Source of the DNA: an uncultured Collinsella sp.
Lineage (GTDB): Bacteria; Actinomycetota; Coriobacteriia; Coriobacteriales; Coriobacteriaceae
DNA: 9,089 bases
Direction of reading: 5' to 3'
Assembly (NCBI GenBank): GCA_900554985.1
Contig: USJQ01000031.1
Span: 1-9,089, forward strand
In this document: one piece after another, positions 6,305-9,089 of the stretch
Numbering within the stretch: position 1 is the first letter of the stretch
Layout of the letters: the number at the start of each line of letters is the position of its first letter
Notes under the pieces: model-generated
The model's database searches: none
Told to the model about the DNA's origin: nothing
Seen by the model: only the letters and a program-made list of their open reading frames with translations
Program-made: the position numbers and the translations under genes

Positions 6305-6307
6305 CGT

Positions 6308-6865
6308 CTACCCACTCCTCTTTTCGTTCGATTCTTTGCTCGAGCCGTCGCTCGGGCCCTCGTTCAAATCGTTCGCGCCGCCTTTGCGCGGCAGACGGCC
6401 GGCAATCGTCTCGCGCAGCGCGCACCATTTATCCGCCAGGCACACAATCCATGCCTCGCGACACGTCGGCGGCACCGGCACCAGCGGAAACATATGCCGT
6501 ACGATAATATTCCGCTCGCGCGGCGTCAGCTCAAAATCTTCCTCCGCACGCGCCAAGGCAAAAAACGGGTGGCGAAAGCCATGCAGCCGATGGCTTGGGT
6601 CGGGATCGTGCCAGTCATAGAGAAAGTAATCGTGCAGCAGGGCCCCGCGCAGCAGCGATAAGCGGTCGACGGAGATACCGACGCGGCCCAGGCGCTCGGC
6701 AAAGGACAGACTTGCCCGCGCCACCGAGGTCACATGCGTATACACCGTCACATCGCCATGCTGGATAAACTCGCGCGTCAGGTCCAGACGGCCCGCCTGT
6801 GCCAGTTGACGGGCAGCATGGTCTACTTCGCACGCGATTTTCTCGGCACGAACGGTATCGGACAT
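6308..6865 (-). CDS. Small HD-domain phosphohydrolase-like protein
   Basis: A 185-residue soluble protein with the HD-superfamily metal pattern: His44, the His78-Asp79 doublet in RGALLHDYFLYDW, then His99, His124 in VRHMFPL and Asp145 in CLADKWCAL. HD proteins of this size are metal-dependent phosphohydrolases acting on nucleotides or other phosphate esters. The substrate is not evident, and the sequence has no synthetase or GGDEF partner. The last 25 residues are a polar, low-complexity tail rich in Gly, Ser, Asn and Glu. The start at 6865 is fixed by AAGGAGG (6870-6876) immediately upstream; the in-frame ATG at 6910 has no such site. It is the first gene of a two-gene unit with the CmpB-like protein and is divergent from the DXS-like gene across a 228-bp gap. 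Confidence 0.85.
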   Translation of the reverse strand: MSDTVRAEKIACEVDHAARQLAQAGRLDLTREFIQHGDVTVYTHVTSVARASLSFAERLGRVGISVDRLSLLRGALLHDYFLYDWHDPDPSHRLHGFRHPFFALARAEEDFELTPRERNIIVRHMFPLVPVPPTCREAWIVCLADKWCALRETIAGRLPRKGGANDLNEGPSDGSSKESNEKRSG

Positions 6866-7093
6866 GCGGCCTCCTTCCGGCGGCGCTCGGCGGCAAGCCA
6901 CAGCCTGCACGCAATGAATAAAATCATCATGGAACTTATCAGTATGGCATCGGACAAAACGTTTTGCCCCACCAGTTGGCGAATTACCGCGCCGCCGTCA
7001 CATATCAAACGCCAAAATGTGCGAGACTGTCTTGTGCAATTGTGCCGGCCGAGGGAGTGCCGGCGCACGATTCGCATGGAGTAACCCACAACG
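6866..7093. promoter_or_regulatory. Divergent intergenic region, HD gene / DXS-like gene
   Basis: The region must hold promoters for both directions, but no strong -35/-10 pair stands out. It contains the exact 12-bp palindrome CAAAACGTTTTG (6955-6966) near the middle. A G+C-rich hairpin lies at 7042-7068 in the leader of the plus-strand gene (GTGCCGGC pairing with GCCG plus GCAC around a 2-nt bulge). GGAG at 7078-7081 is the best ribosome binding site for the ATG at 7094, with a rather long 12-nt spacer. Confidence 0.5.
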
Positions 7094-8875
7094 ATGCTGC
7101 TTACGCAAACGACAACGCCCGAGGACGTCAAGGCTCTCGATCGCGCCGAGCTTCCGCTGCTCTGCGGCGAGATCCGCCACGCCATCCTCGAAAGCTCCGC
7201 CGCCGTCGGCGGGCACGTTGCCCCCAACCTGGGCGTCGTTGAGCTTACGGTTGCGCTTCATCGCGTGTTTAACTCCCCCACCGACAAAATTGTCTTTGAC
7301 GTGTCGCACCAGACCTATGCCCACAAGGCGCTGACTGGGCGCGCGTACACTTATATCGACCCGGCACGCTACGGCGAGGCCTCTGGCTTTGCCAATCCCG
7401 ACGAGTCCGAACACGACCTGTTCGCCATGGGCCACACCTCCACATCGGTGAGCCTGGGCTGCGGCTTGGCGCACGCTCGTGACCTGGCGGGCGATGCGTA
7501 CAACGTCATCACCATCATTGGCGACGGTTCGCTTTCGGGCGGTCTGGCGTTTGAGGGCTTTAACAATGCCGCCGAGCTCGACAGCAACCTGATCATCATC
7601 GTCAACGATAACGACCAGTCCATTGCCGAGAACCATGGCGGCCTGTATCGCAATCTGGCCGAGCTGCGCGCCAGCAACGGCACCTGTGAGCGCAACGTTT
7701 TCCGCGCGATGGGGCTCGACTATCGCTACTTAGACGCCGGCAACGATGTGTTGGCCCTGGTCGACACGCTGCAGGAGCTGTGCGATATCGATCATCCCAT
7801 CGTGCTGCACGTCTCCACCGCCAAGGGTAAGGGCTTTGAGCCAGCCCAGAGCGACCCCGAACGCTGGCACCACGTGGGTCCGTTTGACATGGCAACTGGA
7901 CGCAAGCTCTGCCCGGGCCATCCGAGCGAGCCTGCGCCGCGCACCTATGCCGACATTACGGGCGAGGCGCTCAGCGCCGCCATCGAGCGCGATCCGCAGG
8001 TCGTTGGCATCACGGCCGCCACGCCCTACATCATGGGCTTTACACCCGAGCTTCGCGCTGCCGCCGGCAAACAGTTCGTCGATGTGGGCATTGCCGAGGA
8101 GCATGCCGTAACCTTTGCCACCGCGCTTGCGCGCTCGGGCGCCAAGCCAGTCTTTGGTGTGTACGGCACGTTTTTGCAGCGCGCCTACGACGAGCTGTGG
8201 CACGACCTGTGCCTCAACGACGCCCCGGCAACCATCTTGGTGTTTGGCGCGTCGATCTTTGGCACCACATCCGAGACGCACCTTTCGTTCTTTGATATTT
8301 CCATGCTGGGCGGTCTTCCCAACATGCGCTACTTGGCGCCGGCCTGCATGGAGGAATATCTGTCCATGCTGAGCTGGTCGCTCGACCACCGCGAGCATCC
8401 TGTGGCGATCCGTGTGCCGGGCATTGGCCTGGTAAGCCGCCCCGATCTGGCGCCTGCCGAGGGCGACGATTACGGCGTCGCTCGCTACAACGTCGTGCGC
8501 CAGGGCCGCGACGTTGCCGTGCTCGCGCTTGGCGATTTCTTTGAGCTGGGCGAGCGCGTGGCAAACCGTCTGACTGCCGAGTACGGCATCGAGGCCACGC
8601 TCGTCAACCCGCGCTTCGCAACCGAACTCGACCGCGAGTTCCTCGACAGCCTTGCTGCCGAGCATCGCGTTGTCGTCACCCTCGAGGACGGCGTCTTGGA
8701 CGGCGGTTGGGGCGAGCGTGTGGCGTGTTACCTGGCCTGCACGCCCGTGCGCACGCGCACCTTCGGCATCGCCAAGGGCTTCCCCGACCGCTACGACCCC
8801 AACGAGCTGCTCGCTCAGAACGGCATGACGGTCGAGACCATGGCCGCCGAAGCCGTGAGACTACTCAACGAGTAA
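7094..8875 (+). CDS. DXS-like thiamine-diphosphate transketolase-family enzyme
   Basis: A 593-residue enzyme with the DXS domain order: ThDP-binding N-domain, pyrimidine-binding domain (about 280-440) and transketolase C-domain (about 460-590). The ThDP/Mg motif is GDG (143-145) to NDN (171-173). Aligned without gaps to E. coli DXS numbering (offset 35), Glu335 (E370), Tyr357 (Y392) and His396 (H431) are kept, as is His41 (H49). However Arg420, Asp427 and Arg478, which hold glyceraldehyde-3-phosphate or assist catalysis in DXS, are Gly385, Thr392 and Gly443. The segment GHQAYPHK of DXS is SHQTYAHK here. It matches what I recall as a shorter DXS paralogue in gut Firmicutes and Coriobacteria, usually auto-annotated as DXS. 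Acyl donor chemistry on pyruvate or another 2-oxoacid is likely; the acceptor may not be glyceraldehyde-3-phosphate. It is monocistronic, with a terminator directly after it and no isoprenoid gene nearby. Confidence 0.9.
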   Translation: MLLTQTTTPEDVKALDRAELPLLCGEIRHAILESSAAVGGHVAPNLGVVELTVALHRVFNSPTDKIVFDVSHQTYAHKALTGRAYTYIDPARYGEASGFANPDESEHDLFAMGHTSTSVSLGCGLAHARDLAGDAYNVITIIGDGSLSGGLAFEGFNNAAELDSNLIIIVNDNDQSIAENHGGLYRNLAELRASNGTCERNVFRAMGLDYRYLDAGNDVLALVDTLQELCDIDHPIVLHVSTAKGKGFEPAQSDPERWHHVGPFDMATGRKLCPGHPSEPAPRTYADITGEALSAAIERDPQVVGITAATPYIMGFTPELRAAAGKQFVDVGIAEEHAVTFATALARSGAKPVFGVYGTFLQRAYDELWHDLCLNDAPATILVFGASIFGTTSETHLSFFDISMLGGLPNMRYLAPACMEEYLSMLSWSLDHREHPVAIRVPGIGLVSRPDLAPAEGDDYGVARYNVVRQGRDVAVLALGDFFELGERVANRLTAEYGIEATLVNPRFATELDREFLDSLAAEHRVVVTLEDGVLDGGWGERVACYLACTPVRTRTFGIAKGFPDRYDPNELLAQNGMTVETMAAEAVRLLNE

Positions 8876-8880
8876 GAAAG

Positions 8881-8919
8881 CCTCCGCAAGGGAAGCATCC
8901 CTGCGGAGGTTTTTATTTT
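8881..8919 (+). terminator. Strong intrinsic terminator of the DXS-like gene
   Basis: Five bases after the stop codon CCTCCGC-A-AGGGA pairs with TCCCTGCGGAGG (12 bp with one bulged A, loop AGCA), followed by TTTTTATTTT. This is a textbook Rho-independent terminator on the plus strand. Confidence 0.92.
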
Positions 8920-8929
8920 CGCGGCGCGA

Positions 8930-8990
8930 TTATCTCAATCTGTAACATCTAGGGCCCGAATTCCCGTCTAACTGTTACAGATCTAGATAA
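8930..8990. repeat. Inverted-repeat unit 1
   Basis: TTATCTCAATCTGTAACA (8930-8947) and the inverted copy TGTTACAGATCTAGATAA (8973-8990) match at 16 of 18 positions around a 25-nt centre. The centre holds AGGG at 8951-8954 and CCGTC at 8964-8968, both kept at the same offsets in unit 2. Arms start exactly 81 bp before those of unit 2. Confidence 0.85.
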
Positions 8991-9010
8991 GACGTCTTAG
9001 TCCCAAACCT

Positions 9011-9071
9011 TTATCTCAATCTGTAACAGAAAGGGAGCTTTTGTCCGTCCAGATGTTACAGATTGAGACAT
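9011..9071. repeat. Inverted-repeat unit 2
   Basis: The left 18-mer (9011-9028) is identical to that of unit 1. The right arm (9054-9068) pairs perfectly with its last 15 bases. The centre is again 25 nt, with AGGG (9032-9035) and CCGTC (9045-9049). The 20 bp between the units (8991-9010) shows no repeat beyond a short AGACGTCT palindrome at its left edge. Confidence 0.85.
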
Positions 9072-9083
9072 TCGAATCCCATT

Positions 9084-9089
9084 AAGGAG
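9084..9089 (+). promoter_or_regulatory. Probable ribosome binding site of a gene beyond the window
   Basis: The window ends in AAGGAG, a near-perfect Shine-Dalgarno core on the plus strand. If a start codon follows within about 10 bases, the repeat units at 8930-9071 form the upstream region of that gene. Confidence 0.4.

Noticed and set aside
6914..7084. Possible 56-residue plus-strand peptide ending 9 bp before the DXS-like gene
   Set aside because: The ATG has no ribosome binding site, the sequence has no recognisable features, and it lies in a region that should be a promoter.
7730..8665. Long open frame antisense to the DXS-like gene (also 6998-7636 minus)
   Set aside because: High-G+C codon bias opens antisense frames. 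The proteins are Arg/Gly/Ala-rich with no family resemblance, and the sense frame is clearly a real enzyme.
7094..8875. Naming the gene dxs
   Set aside because: Overall homology supports the family, but three substrate or catalytic residues of DXS are replaced, so I left the symbol empty.
8930..9071. CRISPR array
   Set aside because: The repeats alternate in orientation, spacers are 25/20/25 nt with shared bases between the two centres, and no cas gene is present.
9069..9081. tRNA T-loop-like string CATTCGAATCCC at the right edge
   Set aside because: The flanking bases do not form a 5-bp T-stem and no acceptor or anticodon arm is found upstream.

Overview
The window is about 9.1 kb of mostly high-GC bacterial chromosome. 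Single 60-base lines counted by hand give 67% G+C inside the DXS-like gene and 50% inside the MFS gene. Gene content, short intergenic gaps and protein style suggest a gut actinobacterium of the class Coriobacteriia, most like Collinsella. This is a judgement from the sequence alone; no database was searched.

Layout. Seven genes lie on the minus strand and one on the plus strand. Reading leftwards from about 6.9 kb the minus-strand genes are: a small HD-domain protein and a CmpB-like (PF06541) membrane protein, translationally coupled; the ammonium channel amtB and a PII protein (GlnK type); a TetR-family regulator and an MFS exporter; and a Cof-type HAD phosphatase at the left end. Divergent from the HD gene, on the plus strand, is a 593-residue thiamine-diphosphate enzyme of the DXS family. 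It ends in a strong intrinsic terminator. The last 200 bases hold no gene. They carry two copies of an inverted-repeat unit, and the window stops on AAGGAG, which looks like the ribosome binding site of a plus-strand gene just outside.

How it works together. amtB-glnK is the classic ammonium uptake pair, with PII gating the channel. Upstream of amtB are four GNAAC boxes phased exactly 11 bp apart, which resemble the actinobacterial GlnR box. The PII protein lacks the T-loop Tyr51 used for uridylylation. TetR plus MFS is a typical inducible efflux cassette, with two near-identical 21-bp palindromes between the two genes. The HD/CmpB pair has no known pathway.

Non-coding structure is the richest part. 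It includes the paired 18-mer units at 8930-9068, a large imperfect palindromic repeat cluster between amtB and glnK, a 12-bp inverted repeat that could hide the tetR ribosome binding site on read-through RNA, and a perfect 14-bp hairpin at the end of the HAD gene. The enzyme labelled DXS by homology lacks three residues that bind substrate or act in catalysis in true DXS, so its reaction is in doubt.
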